Shown: piece after piece, positions 35,328 through 44,305 of the stretch | Layout of the letters: each line of letters starts with the position of its first letter | Position numbering within the stretch: the first letter of the stretch is position 1 | Assembly (NCBI RefSeq): GCF_000014285.2 | Contig: NC_008343.2 | Span: 766,001 to 830,000, forward strand | Direction of reading: 5' to 3' | Source of the DNA: Granulibacter bethesdensis CGDNIH1 | GTDB lineage: Bacteria; Pseudomonadota; Alphaproteobacteria; Acetobacterales; Acetobacteraceae | DNA length: 64,000 bases | Translations under genes and position numbers: made by a program | Notes under the pieces: generated by a model | The model's input: only the letters and a program-made list of their open reading frames with translations | Database searches by the model: none | What the model was told of the DNA's origin: nothing

Positions 35328-36179
35328 TTATTTTCGCTCCGGCCCAGCTTCCTGCAAAGCGAGGTTTTGTGCTGCGAGATCGCCGGTGGCGGAATCGGGG
35401 GCCAGTGAGATGATCCGCTCCCAATCCTGCCTGGCGCCGTCTTCATTGCCCTGTCGTTGCCGCAGAATACCGCGTTCCAGCAGGGCATCGACATTATCAG
35501 GGTCCTGATCCAGTGCTCTGGCGATATCGTCCGCTGCCTGATCCGGCTTATCCAGTCGCCGGAGGCAAGCCGCGCGGTAGACCAGTGCATCGGTTCGGCG
35601 CGAATCGATGTCCAGCGCGTGATTAAGATCGGCGATGGCTTCCTTGAAGTGCTCCAGTGTCGCGAAGGCAACAGCCCGATCGATCAGCAGGTCGGGATCA
35701 TCGGGGGCCAGAGCCAACGCATGGCTGGCGGCTTCCAGAGCTTTCTGTGTATTACCCGCGATAATCCACGCCTGATCGGCTTGACCGAAAATACTGGCCC
35801 GCGCAATGGCGGGTGCCTTGCTGGTGGTGCCCAGCGTTTCCAGCATGCGGGCGCCCGTTTCAGCATTGCCCAATGCGATTTCCGCCAGCGCGGCACAATG
35901 GGCCGCACCATCTCCTCCTGTTTTCCAGTTTTCCGCCATCTGATAAGCGCCGGAGGGATCGGTGGTGAGCATGGACAGGCAACGGTCGTAATCCGCGCCC
36001 TGCGCAATCCGGGGAGGCACTGGGGGTACGGGAAGATCCTCGGCTGAGTCGGTGGCGTTTTCATCATTGATCGGCGCAGAAAAGGGCGACTGATCCTGGC
36101 TAAGCCACCAGACACCGCTGCCTGCGCCCGCAAGCAGCAGGATCATCAGCAGAACATGCAGGGGCGCTGGTGATTTCAT
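35328..36179 (-). CDS. Membrane-anchored TPR protein
   Basis: The 283-residue protein has one N-terminal hydrophobic segment (about residues 7-26) and then, after a Pro-rich linker, a periplasmic-looking domain with tetratricopeptide repeats, clearest at about 145-250 (ALEAASHALALAPDDPDLLIDRAVAFATLEHFKEAIADLNHALDID in two units). TPR units mediate protein contacts; the partner is unknown. Convergent with the GST gene and divergent from the SDR gene. Confidence 0.8.
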   Translation of the reverse strand: MKSPAPLHVLLMILLLAGAGSGVWWLSQDQSPFSAPINDENATDSAEDLPVPPVPPRIAQGADYDRCLSMLTTDPSGAYQMAENWKTGGDGAAHCAALAEIALGNAETGARMLETLGTTSKAPAIARASIFGQADQAWIIAGNTQKALEAASHALALAPDDPDLLIDRAVAFATLEHFKEAIADLNHALDIDSRRTDALVYRAACLRRLDKPDQAADDIARALDQDPDNVDALLERGILRQRQGNEDGARQDWERIISLAPDSATGDLAAQNLALQEAGPERK

Positions 36180-36278
36180 GACGGGTAACAGTCTAGCCTG
36201 CTAATGTGGCTTGCGGAAATGGCGCGTTTGCGTTTCGCATGGCGGCCCGTGTCTGAAACCCTGACAAGAGCGTGCGCG

Positions 36279-37160
36279 ATGGATCAAGGCAAACTCCTGA
36301 TTTTCGGCCTCGGTTACACGGGAACGGCAACGGCGCGTCTGGCGCTTTCCGATGGCTGGTCCGTGAGCGGGACGAAACGGCAGGCAGATTCCTCGGCTTT
36401 GCCAGGCGGAGAGGTTCTGGCTTTTGATGATCCGGCCATCGCCGAGAGGCTGTTTTCCGCGACCCATCTGCTGGTGACGGCCGCACCGGATGAAGCAGGG
36501 GATCCGGTGCTGGTTCGATGGGGGGAGGCTATTCGCGGTGCTCCCCGACTGCGATGGATTGGATATTATTCCAGCACAGGCGTCTATGGCGACTGGGACG
36601 GAGCATGGGTGGACGAAGCAACCCCGCCTCGGCCGGCGCATGCCCGCAGCCAACGGCGACTGGAGGCGGAGCAGGCATGGGAGGCCCTGGCCGATCATCA
36701 TGCCGTTGATATCATCCGGCTGGCCGGCATTTACGGGCCGGGCCGTTCTGCACTGGATGATGTTCGCGCCGGTCGGGCGCGGCGCGTCATTAAACCGGGC
36801 CATGCTTTCGGGCGCATCCATCGGGACGATATTGCCCGGGCTACGCTGGTGGCAGCCTCCCGAGCAGGGGCTGGCGTGAGGATATTGAATTTTGTGGATG
36901 ATTGCCCGGCTGAAAGTGCCGCTGTGGTGGAGGAGGCAGCGCGGCTGCTGCATGCACCCCTTCCGCCGTCTGTCCTGTTTAAGGAGGCAGTCGCCACCAT
37001 GTCGCCTATGGCCCGCAGCTTCTGGGACGATAACCGGCGTGTCTCCTGTGTTGCGACCAAGGCGGAACTGGACATCGACTGGCTTTATCCGTCTTTCAGG
37101 GAGGGACTAAATGCCATCTTGGCGGCGGAGGGAGGCGCGGCTACAGAAGGTAACATCTGA
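36279..37160 (+). CDS. NAD(P)-dependent epimerase/SDR family protein
   Basis: The 293-residue protein opens with a Rossmann motif LLIFGLGYTGTATARLAL and has YYSSTGVYGDWDG near residue 90 and RLAGIYGPGRS near 150. It is a COG0451-type atypical SDR of unknown substrate; relatives often lie near the FzlA-like GST in alphaproteobacteria. ATG 36279 follows AAGAG; the frame also extends upstream to 36204. Active-site Tyr-x3-Lys is not obvious, so catalysis is uncertain. Confidence 0.8.
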   Translation: MDQGKLLIFGLGYTGTATARLALSDGWSVSGTKRQADSSALPGGEVLAFDDPAIAERLFSATHLLVTAAPDEAGDPVLVRWGEAIRGAPRLRWIGYYSSTGVYGDWDGAWVDEATPPRPAHARSQRRLEAEQAWEALADHHAVDIIRLAGIYGPGRSALDDVRAGRARRVIKPGHAFGRIHRDDIARATLVAASRAGAGVRILNFVDDCPAESAAVVEEAARLLHAPLPPSVLFKEAVATMSPMARSFWDDNRRVSCVATKAELDIDWLYPSFREGLNAILAAEGGAATEGNI

Positions 37161-37205
37161 CATCGGCCGATGCCGTGGCTAAAAATATTGATGGCAGGTC
37201 TTGTC

Positions 37206-37289
37206 ATGGATGCTGCGGTGCAGCAAAAAACTGCTCAAGCCAGCATCCCGATGCGCCGTCCCGTTCGCTCTGCCCGTGAATTTTGGTGA
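37206..37289 (+). CDS. Possible 27-codon leader ORF coupled to nuoM
   Basis: ATG 37206 opens a 27-codon frame (MDAAVQQKTAQASIPMRRP, then VRSAREFW) whose TGA overlaps the nuoM GTG in a GTGA. An AGG lies about 12 bases upstream. It is too short to judge by composition; the exact four-base coupling is the support. It could load ribosomes onto nuoM, which has no clear ribosome site of its own. Confidence 0.35.
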   Translation: MDAAVQQKTAQASIPMRRPVRSAREFW

Positions 37290-38815
37290 TCGCCTTGCAT
37301 CTTCCCATTCTATCTATCCTTATGGGCCTGCCAATTTTTGGCTCCTTCCTTCTGCTGTTTTTGCGGGGGACCGGAATTTCACAGGCTGCGACAGCCCGGG
37401 GTATCGCGCTGGGTGTCAGCCTGATTACTTTTCTGTTGTCCCTGGTGCTGTGGATCGAGTTCGATCCTTCGATGACGGGTCTTCAGTTTGAGGAGCGGGC
37501 AAACTGGATGCCGGGCTTCGGGGTCTCCTATCATCTCGGGGTAGACGGTTTCAGCCTCCTGCTGCTTCTACTGACAACCTTGCTGACGCCGATTTCCATT
37601 CTGGCGGCATGGCGGGTCATTCACGAGCGTGTTTCTCATTACATGCTGGCTGTGCTGATGTTGCAGGCTGCAATGATCGGCGTATTCGTTGCGCAGGATT
37701 TTGTGGTTTTCTACATCTCCTATGAGGCGACGCTGGTTCCCGGTTCCCTGTTGATCGGTCTGTGGGGCGGCCCACGTCGCGCTTTCGCGGCCATGAAGTT
37801 CTTTCTTCTGACTTTCGGCAGCTCCCTGCTGATGCTGCTGGTGCTGCTATATGCGTGGTATGTGACCGGCTCCACCGATATGGATGTGCTGCTGCATACG
37901 CGCTTCCCCATGACCGCACAGAGCCTGATTTTCCTGGCTTTCGTGCTGGCTTTCGGCACCAAGCTTCCGATCTGGCCACTGCATTCCTGGCTGCCGGATG
38001 CTTATGGCGAAGCGCCCGCCCCTGCGACTGCACTGCTCTCCGGTGTGATGGCCAAGGCGGGGGCCTATGGTCTGCTGCGCTTCGCCATTGGCATGGCGCC
38101 TGATGCGGCCCGCCACTATGCGCCGGTGATGATGATCCTCGGTGTCGTCGGGGTGATCTACGCAGCCATTATCGCCTGTGCGCAGACCGATATGAAGAAA
38201 ATGGTCGCCTATTCCTCCTTCTCCCATATGGGGCTGGTGGTGGTGGGCCTGTTCAGCCTGACCACAGAGGGTATTGATGGCGCGCTGTTCCAGATGGTCT
38301 CACACGGGATCATCATCGCAGGCCTGTTTTTCTGCGTCAGCATGGTCAGCTTCCGCGCCGGTTCCCGTGATTTCGCGAAAGTCACGGGTGTCGTTAATTA
38401 CGCCCCGCGGCTGGCGGCTCTGGCGATGGCCTTTTCCATGGCGAGCATCGGCTTGCCGGGAACGGGTGGCTTTGTCGGAGAGGTGCTGGTGATTTTCGGT
38501 GCCCTGCATGTCAATGTCTGGCTGGCCCTGCTGGCTGGCACCAGCATGGTACTGGGCGCGATCTACATGTTGAGCTTTTACTGGCGCGTCATGTTCGGCA
38601 AGCTGAGCGGAGCTGTCTCCGTTCTGCATGATATGACGCGTCTGGAGATGGCGGTGCTGGTGCCGCTTGTCGTGTTGACGCTGTGGATGGGATTCTACCC
38701 GACCAGCTTCACCAGAGTGTTCAATGCCAGTGCCCATGCGCAGGTTGTCACTGTGAACGCGCATGAGCATGCGCTGGCTTCTGCTGCTCTGCCGGTTGTG
38801 CTCAGCCGCAATTAA
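37286..38815 (+). CDS. nuoM: NADH-quinone oxidoreductase subunit M, stand-alone
   Basis: The 509-residue antiporter-like subunit has about 14 membrane helices and the key pumping residues: the Glu in YEATLVPGSLLIGLWGG (E. coli Glu144), the Lys in GTKLPIWPLHSWLPDAYGEAP (Lys234) and the Lys of MAKAGAYGLLRF (Lys265). It is full length. No other nuo gene is in the 64 kb, so it is an orphan, either an extra NuoM or part of a small antiporter or formate/membrane hydrogenase-type unit. Start GTG 37286 (or TTG 37283). The stop overlaps convergent gluQRS by four bases. Confidence 0.88.
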   Translation: MIALHLPILSILMGLPIFGSFLLLFLRGTGISQAATARGIALGVSLITFLLSLVLWIEFDPSMTGLQFEERANWMPGFGVSYHLGVDGFSLLLLLLTTLLTPISILAAWRVIHERVSHYMLAVLMLQAAMIGVFVAQDFVVFYISYEATLVPGSLLIGLWGGPRRAFAAMKFFLLTFGSSLLMLLVLLYAWYVTGSTDMDVLLHTRFPMTAQSLIFLAFVLAFGTKLPIWPLHSWLPDAYGEAPAPATALLSGVMAKAGAYGLLRFAIGMAPDAARHYAPVMMILGVVGVIYAAIIACAQTDMKKMVAYSSFSHMGLVVVGLFSLTTEGIDGALFQMVSHGIIIAGLFFCVSMVSFRAGSRDFAKVTGVVNYAPRLAALAMAFSMASIGLPGTGGFVGEVLVIFGALHVNVWLALLAGTSMVLGAIYMLSFYWRVMFGKLSGAVSVLHDMTRLEMAVLVPLVVLTLWMGFYPTSFTRVFNASAHAQVVTVNAHEHALASAALPVVLSRN

Positions 38816-39666
38816 GGTCGGGATACAGTTTCCGCCTGCCTGATGCGTTCCATGATGTCCTGAGGGGAGGCTCCGCTTTCCCGCAGGGATCGCACGGTCA
38901 GGGCAGCATCACGTTTCGCCAGCCTCTGTCCATCAGCCCCCTTCAGGAGGCCATGATGCGCATAAGCGGGTTCCGGCCAGCCGAACAGGGTCTGTAGCAG
39001 GCGGTGCAGGTCGGTGGCCGCCAGCAAATCTTCCCCCCGGGTCACCAGCGTAACGCCCTGGACGGCATCGTCATGCGCGGCACAGAGGTGATAGCTGGCA
39101 GGCACGTCCTTCCGTGCCAGTACTACATCCCCAAAGCGTTCCGGGTAGCATGGAAAGCGAATGCCATGTTCGACCCGCTCCAGCGGATGAGACAGGCGGC
39201 GTAATGCGGCCTGCATGTCGAGCCGCCATGCACAGGCCTCTCCGGCAGCCAGCCGCGCGTCTTGTTCAGCCGGTGACAGGGAACGGCAGGTGCCCGGATA
39301 AAGCGGCACACCATCAGGGCTGTGTGGCGCACTGCCGGCTTCGGCGATTTCGCGGGTGATGTCGGCGCGGGTGCAGAAACACGGATAGAGCAATCCCTCT
39401 GACCGGAGATTTTTCAGTGCCTGGCTGTATTCCGCCATGTGCCGGGACTGGATACGTACAGGTTGCTGCCATTCAAAGCCCAACCAGCCGAGATCCTCCA
39501 GCAGGGCCGCACTCCATTCCGGGCGGCAACGTGTTGTATCGATATCCTCAATCCGCAGCAGGAAATAGCCTTGGCTGGCCTGCTTTATGGCCTGCCACGC
39601 AGCATAAACATGGCCCAGATGCAGATGGCCGGTGGGGCTGGGGGCAAAACGGGTGATGACAGTCAT
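38812..39666 (-). CDS. gluQRS: Glutamyl-Q tRNA(Asp) synthetase
   Basis: The 284-residue protein is the catalytic core of a glutamyl-tRNA synthetase without the anticodon-binding domain: FAPSPTGHLHLGHVYAAW at the N-terminus (HIGH-like), a zinc-type CFC region near residue 95, and the KRDAALT (KMSKS-like) motif near 254. GluQRS attaches glutamate to queuosine at position 34 of tRNA-Asp. Divergent from the hydrolase gene with 14 bp between the starts. Confidence 0.94.
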   Translation of the reverse strand: MTVITRFAPSPTGHLHLGHVYAAWQAIKQASQGYFLLRIEDIDTTRCRPEWSAALLEDLGWLGFEWQQPVRIQSRHMAEYSQALKNLRSEGLLYPCFCTRADITREIAEAGSAPHSPDGVPLYPGTCRSLSPAEQDARLAAGEACAWRLDMQAALRRLSHPLERVEHGIRFPCYPERFGDVVLARKDVPASYHLCAAHDDAVQGVTLVTRGEDLLAATDLHRLLQTLFGWPEPAYAHHGLLKGADGQRLAKRDAALTVRSLRESGASPQDIMERIRQAETVSRP

Positions 39667-39680
39667 GGAGAGCGTTTATC

Positions 39681-40436
39681 ATGGCATGCTGTGGAGACGA
39701 ATGCATGATGCTGCAACGACAAGGATGGATAACCTGGTCTTCCGATGAGGGGGTTGGTCCTGCAACCGCAATCACGGGGTGGATGAAGCCACCAGTGAAT
39801 AGCCGGGTGCGATATTTGATCGTGCTGTGCCACGGCCATGGCAATGATGCGAGCGGTATGATGTGGCTGGCGGAGCATTGGGCGCCGCATTTGCCTGACG
39901 CTGTCTTTTTATCCTTGAACGGGTGGGAACCATGTGTGCTGCATCCCGGCACACGCCAATGGTGGTCTTTGCGTGATCGGACCCCGGAAACCGACCGTGC
40001 CGGCGCGGCGCGCCTCGGCCCGGTTCTGGCGGAGACGATCAGGATTGCCACCACGGGGCTGGGCTTGACAGCTTGTGACGTGGCCCTGGTCGGCTTTAGC
40101 CAGGGCGCCATGAGCGTACTGGCTGCCGGGCTGTTTGCAGAAAGCCGGATAGCGGGCGAGGTGGGCCGTGCCATCGTCAGTATCGCCGGCGCCTTGCATC
40201 TGGCTGAGGAAGCTTCGATCCCGTCAGCAGACACTATGCCAGCCGTGCTGCTGCTCCATGGTGATCAGGATGATGTGGTGCCCCTTACGCGCAGCATGGT
40301 GGCCGATTCCAGGCTGAAAGCCATGCATGTGCCGGTCACACTGACTATCCTGCCGGGGGTTGGGCATGAGGTCACCGCTGAAGAAGCCGATTGCGCACTT
40401 GCGTTTATCATCAGGGTTTTACAGGCGGATGCTTAG
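39681..40436 (+). CDS. Alpha/beta hydrolase, phospholipase/carboxylesterase type
   Basis: The 251-residue protein has the alpha/beta hydrolase pattern of the carboxylesterase/lysophospholipase (YpfH/Est) family: oxyanion region LIVLCHGHGNDAS near residue 46, nucleophile VGFSQGAMS near 133, acid LLHGDQDDVVPL near 190 and catalytic His in GVGHEVT near 221. Substrate unknown. ATG 39681 follows GGAGAG; ATG 39705 follows GGAGACG and is equally fit. Confidence 0.82.
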   Translation: MACCGDECMMLQRQGWITWSSDEGVGPATAITGWMKPPVNSRVRYLIVLCHGHGNDASGMMWLAEHWAPHLPDAVFLSLNGWEPCVLHPGTRQWWSLRDRTPETDRAGAARLGPVLAETIRIATTGLGLTACDVALVGFSQGAMSVLAAGLFAESRIAGEVGRAIVSIAGALHLAEEASIPSADTMPAVLLLHGDQDDVVPLTRSMVADSRLKAMHVPVTLTILPGVGHEVTAEEADCALAFIIRVLQADA

Positions 40437-40456
40437 ACGCTTTCCGTCATGGTGGT

Positions 40457-40473
40457 TCATGACGAAGTCATGA
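40457..40473. other. Perfect 7-3-7 inverted repeat after the hydrolase gene
   Basis: TCATGAC-GAA-GTCATGA lies 21 bp after the stop, in the 174-bp gap before the HNH gene. No T run follows, so an operator for the HNH-cox11 genes or a structural element is possible. Confidence 0.35.
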
Positions 40474-40610
40474 CGTGTGCCTGTATCCGGGTTGCTACAA
40501 CACGGCTTGTCTGCAATAAAAGTCAAAGTTCTCCGCGGCGCACATTATCTGGCAGTTCGTGGCTAGGATTTCTTCACCAGACTGTGCGACCGCCTGAATA
40601 GGAAGCGGCA

Positions 40611-41204
40611 ATGCCTGATGGTGAGCAGTTGCACAGCCTTGTCAGAACGGGTGGACCGGCACAGTTTCCGGCTCTGGTTCTCAATGCGGATTTCCGCCCG
40701 CTCTCATATTTTCCGCTCTCGCTATGGTCGTGGCAGGATGCGGTGAAAGCGGTTTTTCTCGATCGTGTCTCCGTGCTCAGCGAATACGATCACGAAGTCC
40801 GTTCCCCCAGCCGTACGCTGAGACTGCCCAGCGTAATTGCGCTGAAGGATTATGTTCCCACGGCAAGGCGCCCGGCTTTCACCCGGTTTAACGTGTTCCT
40901 GCGCGATGCCTTTTCCTGCCAGTATTGCGGGCAACGTATGCCGACGCCGGAACTGACCTTTGATCACGTTATTCCACGCTGCCGGGGTGGGCGGACGACC
41001 TGGGAAAACGTCATTACGGCTTGTGGAAGCTGTAATCTGCGCAAGGGGTCGCGGTTGCCGCGTGAATGCAATATGCTGCCTTTGACGACGCCGCGTCAGC
41101 CTTCAACGTGGGAATTGCAGGATAATGGGCGGGCTTTCCCTCCCAACTATCTGCATGAAAGCTGGCGCGATTATCTGTATTGGGACAGCGAACTGGAGAG
41201 CTGA
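40611..41204 (+). CDS. HNH endonuclease family protein
   Basis: The 197-residue protein has a McrA/COG1403-type HNH domain with two zinc CxxC knuckles: FSCQYCGQ (residues ~102-109) and ACGSCNLRK (~139-147), and the catalytic LTFDHVIPRCRGG between them. The conserved N-terminus (ALVLNADFRPLSYFPLSLWSWQDAVKAVF) is typical of the chromosomal alphaproteobacterial form of unknown role. It lies just upstream of the cox11 fusion gene. Confidence 0.87.
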   Translation: MPDGEQLHSLVRTGGPAQFPALVLNADFRPLSYFPLSLWSWQDAVKAVFLDRVSVLSEYDHEVRSPSRTLRLPSVIALKDYVPTARRPAFTRFNVFLRDAFSCQYCGQRMPTPELTFDHVIPRCRGGRTTWENVITACGSCNLRKGSRLPRECNMLPLTTPRQPSTWELQDNGRAFPPNYLHESWRDYLYWDSELES

Positions 41205-41254
41205 GCCCGCACGGCCTGCCTCTCTATTGGCCGTACGGCCGGCAAAGAAAGAAA

Positions 41255-42193
41255 ATGGCAGGCAGGCTGAGACAATACGGTATCCCTTTGGCGCTCATGA
41301 TCATGGTCGCGGGGATGACGGGGCTGGTATCCTATTCGGTGACCTTGTACCGGCTGTTCTGCCAGGTGACCGGAGCGGGCGGCACCACCCAGCGTGTCAC
41401 GGAGGATGAGGCGACCCAAGCGGTTTCATCCCGCATGGTCACGGTGTTCTTCAATGCCGATGTTTCCCCGAAACTGCCCTGGCGTTTTCGTCCTCTGCAA
41501 CGCAGTGTCAAAGTGCGTCTGGGACAGCAGGTGCCGATTTTCTATGAAGCGGAGAACACCAGCGATCAGGATATCGTGGGCCATGCCACCTTCAATGTGA
41601 CTCCGGATAAAGCGGGCATCTACTTCAAGAAGATCGAGTGCTTCTGCTTTACGGAGGAGAGGCTGGCGGCGCATCGCTCGGTGCAGATGCCTGTGCTGTT
41701 CTATGTTGATCCAGCCATGGCCAACGATCCGGCCATGCAGGATGTGGATCAGATTACGCTGTCCTATACGTTTTTCCGTTCCGAGACCGGGCAGACTCCG
41801 GCGGATCTGGCGCGTTTCCATGACGGGCCGCCGGATGCGGCGCTGGGAAAGAAAATATTCGCTGCCCAATGTTCAGGCTGTCATGAAATGGGCACCGATA
41901 AGGAAGGCCCCCGTCTGGCAGGCATTATCGGCCGTAAGGCAGGCTCCGTGCCGGGTTATCCATACAGCAAGGCTTTGGCGGCTGCGGATTTCATCTGGGA
42001 TGAGGGGCATCTCGACCGCTGGCTGGCCGGCCCTGCCGCCATGCTGCCCGGTGCGGCGATGCCCATGAGCATTGATAATCCTGTCGCCCGGCGGGATATC
42101 ATCGCCTACCTGAAACAGGTCATGCCCGGAAAAGCGACGGAGGCGACTCCCCGGCCGCCGACTGCACCGGTCGATCGGAAAGGGCCGGGTTGA
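41255..42193 (+). CDS. ctaG: Cox11/CtaG copper chaperone fused to a C-terminal cytochrome c domain
   Basis: Residues 1-175 are a complete Cox11: one membrane helix (about 10-32), LYRLFCQVTGAGGTTQ with Cys36, PWRFRPLQ, and the copper-binding CFCF at 129-132 in KKIECFCFTEE, ending in TLSYTFF. Residues ~195-290 are a class I cytochrome c: haem-binding CSGCH at 206-210, a GPRLAGIIGRKAG segment, PGAAMPM with a likely axial Met, and ARRDIIAYLKQV. Cox11 helps insert CuB into cytochrome c oxidase subunit I; the fusion places a haem c beside the copper domain in the periplasm. ATG 41255 follows AAAGAAAG; an ATG at 41180 inside the HNH gene is less likely. No coxA/B/C genes are near. Confidence 0.9.
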   Translation: MAGRLRQYGIPLALMIMVAGMTGLVSYSVTLYRLFCQVTGAGGTTQRVTEDEATQAVSSRMVTVFFNADVSPKLPWRFRPLQRSVKVRLGQQVPIFYEAENTSDQDIVGHATFNVTPDKAGIYFKKIECFCFTEERLAAHRSVQMPVLFYVDPAMANDPAMQDVDQITLSYTFFRSETGQTPADLARFHDGPPDAALGKKIFAAQCSGCHEMGTDKEGPRLAGIIGRKAGSVPGYPYSKALAAADFIWDEGHLDRWLAGPAAMLPGAAMPMSIDNPVARRDIIAYLKQVMPGKATEATPRPPTAPVDRKGPG

Positions 42194-42202
42194 GGGACAA
42201 TA

Positions 42203-43654
42203 TTAAAACGACACATTGGTGCGAAAACCGAGCACCAAAGCCGTTCCGTATTGTCGTACACCGCCTGGATGCACCACGACCTGAAGGTCAGGCTCAATCG
42301 TCAGACCTTCGCAGGCATGGATTGTATATTCGGCCTCCATGATAACTTCATCACCCTGGGGTCCGGGAACGCCGCCCGTCAGGGGCTGCCCTGCAGCCTG
42401 CTCGGCTTTTTGGAGCGCCTTCAGGCCCCGGCTCTGCTGAGCGTAATAGACGGCGAAACCATAGCTGTCCCTGCGACGTGCGGGCCAGAAAGCACGGTCC
42501 ACCATTCCGACAAAACCGAGGCTGCGATAGGGTGAAAACCTGTCATCCGACAGGGTGAAACCGGCAAAGACGATCAGCCCTTCCCGTGTATAGGGACCGC
42601 GCCGCAGCAGCATCTGGTCGGCCATGATCCAGAATCCCGAGCGGCCTCTGATCGTTTTTTGCGTGGCCGGATTGTTGGAAGGGGCGGGAAGGTCATATCC
42701 CTCGTCCGAGGGAAGATCGCGGTACAGAGTGTTGGTGCGCGCACTGTCATAATAGGCCCCTATTTTATAATGCCCCGACCGCTCGTTATTCCCGCCCCCC
42801 GGTTCCCAACCGATTTCCACCGGGATCATCATACCGTTGGCTGTGGCTGGGCTGAACTGAAGTCCCGTACGACCCCCCCGTGCGGAATTGGACTCAAAAA
42901 CACCACTTTCCACATAGATTTCCGGTGTAGGGCGACCGCGGATGCGTCCACCCCAGTTGGCGGCGGCACCATTGGTAAAGGCGGGTCTGTCACCGGCCGA
43001 TAAAGGCGTGGGGACACCACAGAAAGCATTGCTGACGAATTCGCAATAGAGTGGAGATGATGCGAAATCGGTCGCGACCTGCAACCGCCCCACGGCAATC
43101 GACACTCTTTTTTTGAGCAGGAGTTGCTCGGCATAGACCATCGACAAATGGGCCGCGACATTGCCGCCGCCGCCCGCGATTTCCTGCACGGGATAGAGAG
43201 AGTCCCCCATCACCGTACTGCTCAGACTGCGCCCGGCGCGATTGATAACGATTGCGCGGGTGGTCAACCCGTTCCAGCCCGCCAATTTATTCCAGTCAAT
43301 CTTGAGTTCGATGCCGCGATTATCGGCATAGGCAATGCCACGCCCCCGACCACCGGTGACATTGCCCATCGTCTCGCTGAGATAGCCGGCGATAAGGTCG
43401 ATCCCATGATGTTCCAGAGGGGGTCTGAGACCGCCCCAATCACCGAAAAAATGCTCTCTGGGCGCCATGGGCGGGATGGTCGGATCAGGTGGTTGCGTCA
43501 GGGAGCGGGACGGCATGGAGCCAAGCCCCGGGGTTTCAGACTGTGCATGGGCCTGGGTTATCAGCGACAATCCCATCGCAGCACCGACCAGAATCCTGAC
43601 AGTCAGACAAAGGTGTGAAAGGAACATCGCGAACCGGAAAGCCAAAAAACGCAT
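42203..43654 (-). CDS. Carbohydrate-selective porin OprB family
   Basis: The 483-residue protein has a signal peptide (ILVGAAMGLSLITQAHAQ; cut near residue 37) and an OprB-type beta-barrel: FFGDWGGLRPPLEHHGIDLIAGYLSE near the start, LKIDWNKLAGW, and a C-terminal aromatic Phe (FRTNVSF). OprB porins pass glucose and other sugars through the outer membrane, fitting a sugar-oxidising acetic acid bacterium. ATG 43652-43654 is used; a TTG ten codons upstream and an ATG at 43627 are alternatives. Confidence 0.88.
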   Translation of the reverse strand: MRFLAFRFAMFLSHLCLTVRILVGAAMGLSLITQAHAQSETPGLGSMPSRSLTQPPDPTIPPMAPREHFFGDWGGLRPPLEHHGIDLIAGYLSETMGNVTGGRGRGIAYADNRGIELKIDWNKLAGWNGLTTRAIVINRAGRSLSSTVMGDSLYPVQEIAGGGGNVAAHLSMVYAEQLLLKKRVSIAVGRLQVATDFASSPLYCEFVSNAFCGVPTPLSAGDRPAFTNGAAANWGGRIRGRPTPEIYVESGVFESNSARGGRTGLQFSPATANGMMIPVEIGWEPGGGNNERSGHYKIGAYYDSARTNTLYRDLPSDEGYDLPAPSNNPATQKTIRGRSGFWIMADQMLLRRGPYTREGLIVFAGFTLSDDRFSPYRSLGFVGMVDRAFWPARRRDSYGFAVYYAQQSRGLKALQKAEQAAGQPLTGGVPGPQGDEVIMEAEYTIHACEGLTIEPDLQVVVHPGGVRQYGTALVLGFRTNVSF

Positions 43655-43719
43655 GCAAAAATATTTCGATACCGCATTAAGCAAACTGCAATGACGGTAT
43701 GATCTGAACAGGATGGAGT

Positions 43720-44289
43720 TTAAACGCGTTCGCTGATGGCGATGGCCAGCCGGCAGCCAGCCTTGATGGCACCGGATAGCAGCCGATAGGCCGGTGCCAG
43801 CTCTGCCTCATTGGCAAGGCCGATATCGCGGTGCTCCAGTTCTTCCTCCCTGAAGCGGGCGATGGTTTCTTTCAGTTCGTGCTCATCATCGGGCAGAGCC
43901 TCGATCTGTCGGGCGTAGTGATCGTCGATGGTTTCCTCGACGGCGACGGTGCAGGCCATGGCGGCACGTTCTCCAATGGCGGCCGTCAGGGCTCCGAGAG
44001 CAAAACCGGCTACATGCCAGAAAGGCAGCATCGCGGTTGGGCGGACCCGGCGATCGGCGATCATGCGGGAGAATGTTTCGCGATGAACATCCTCCTGCGC
44101 TTTCATGTGTTCCAGTGTCGGCGCATGGCGGGAGCGGCGCAAAACGGCAAGCTGCCCGGCATAGATCCGTGATGCGCCGTATTCTCCCGCGTGATCCACC
44201 CGGATCATCCGCGCCAGCCTCTCCCGGGCCGGGAGATCGCCGGGCAAGGAGGGCGACATGCGAGCCGAGGCTGAAGCTGTGTGCGTCAT
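43720..44289 (-). CDS. coq7: Demethoxyubiquinone hydroxylase
   Basis: The 189-residue carboxylate-bridged di-iron enzyme has the Coq7 pattern: DHAGEYGASRIYAGQ near residue 32, E-x-x-H (AQEDVHRETF) near 65, the second helix with VEETIDDHYARQ near 115, and EELEHRDIG near 149. It hydroxylates demethoxyubiquinone in ubiquinone synthesis. Sixteen bases separate it from upstream dsbB. Confidence 0.93.
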   Translation of the reverse strand: MTHTASASARMSPSLPGDLPARERLARMIRVDHAGEYGASRIYAGQLAVLRRSRHAPTLEHMKAQEDVHRETFSRMIADRRVRPTAMLPFWHVAGFALGALTAAIGERAAMACTVAVEETIDDHYARQIEALPDDEHELKETIARFREEELEHRDIGLANEAELAPAYRLLSGAIKAGCRLAIAISERV

Positions 44290-44305
44290 GCAGCGTTTCT
44301 CCGGA

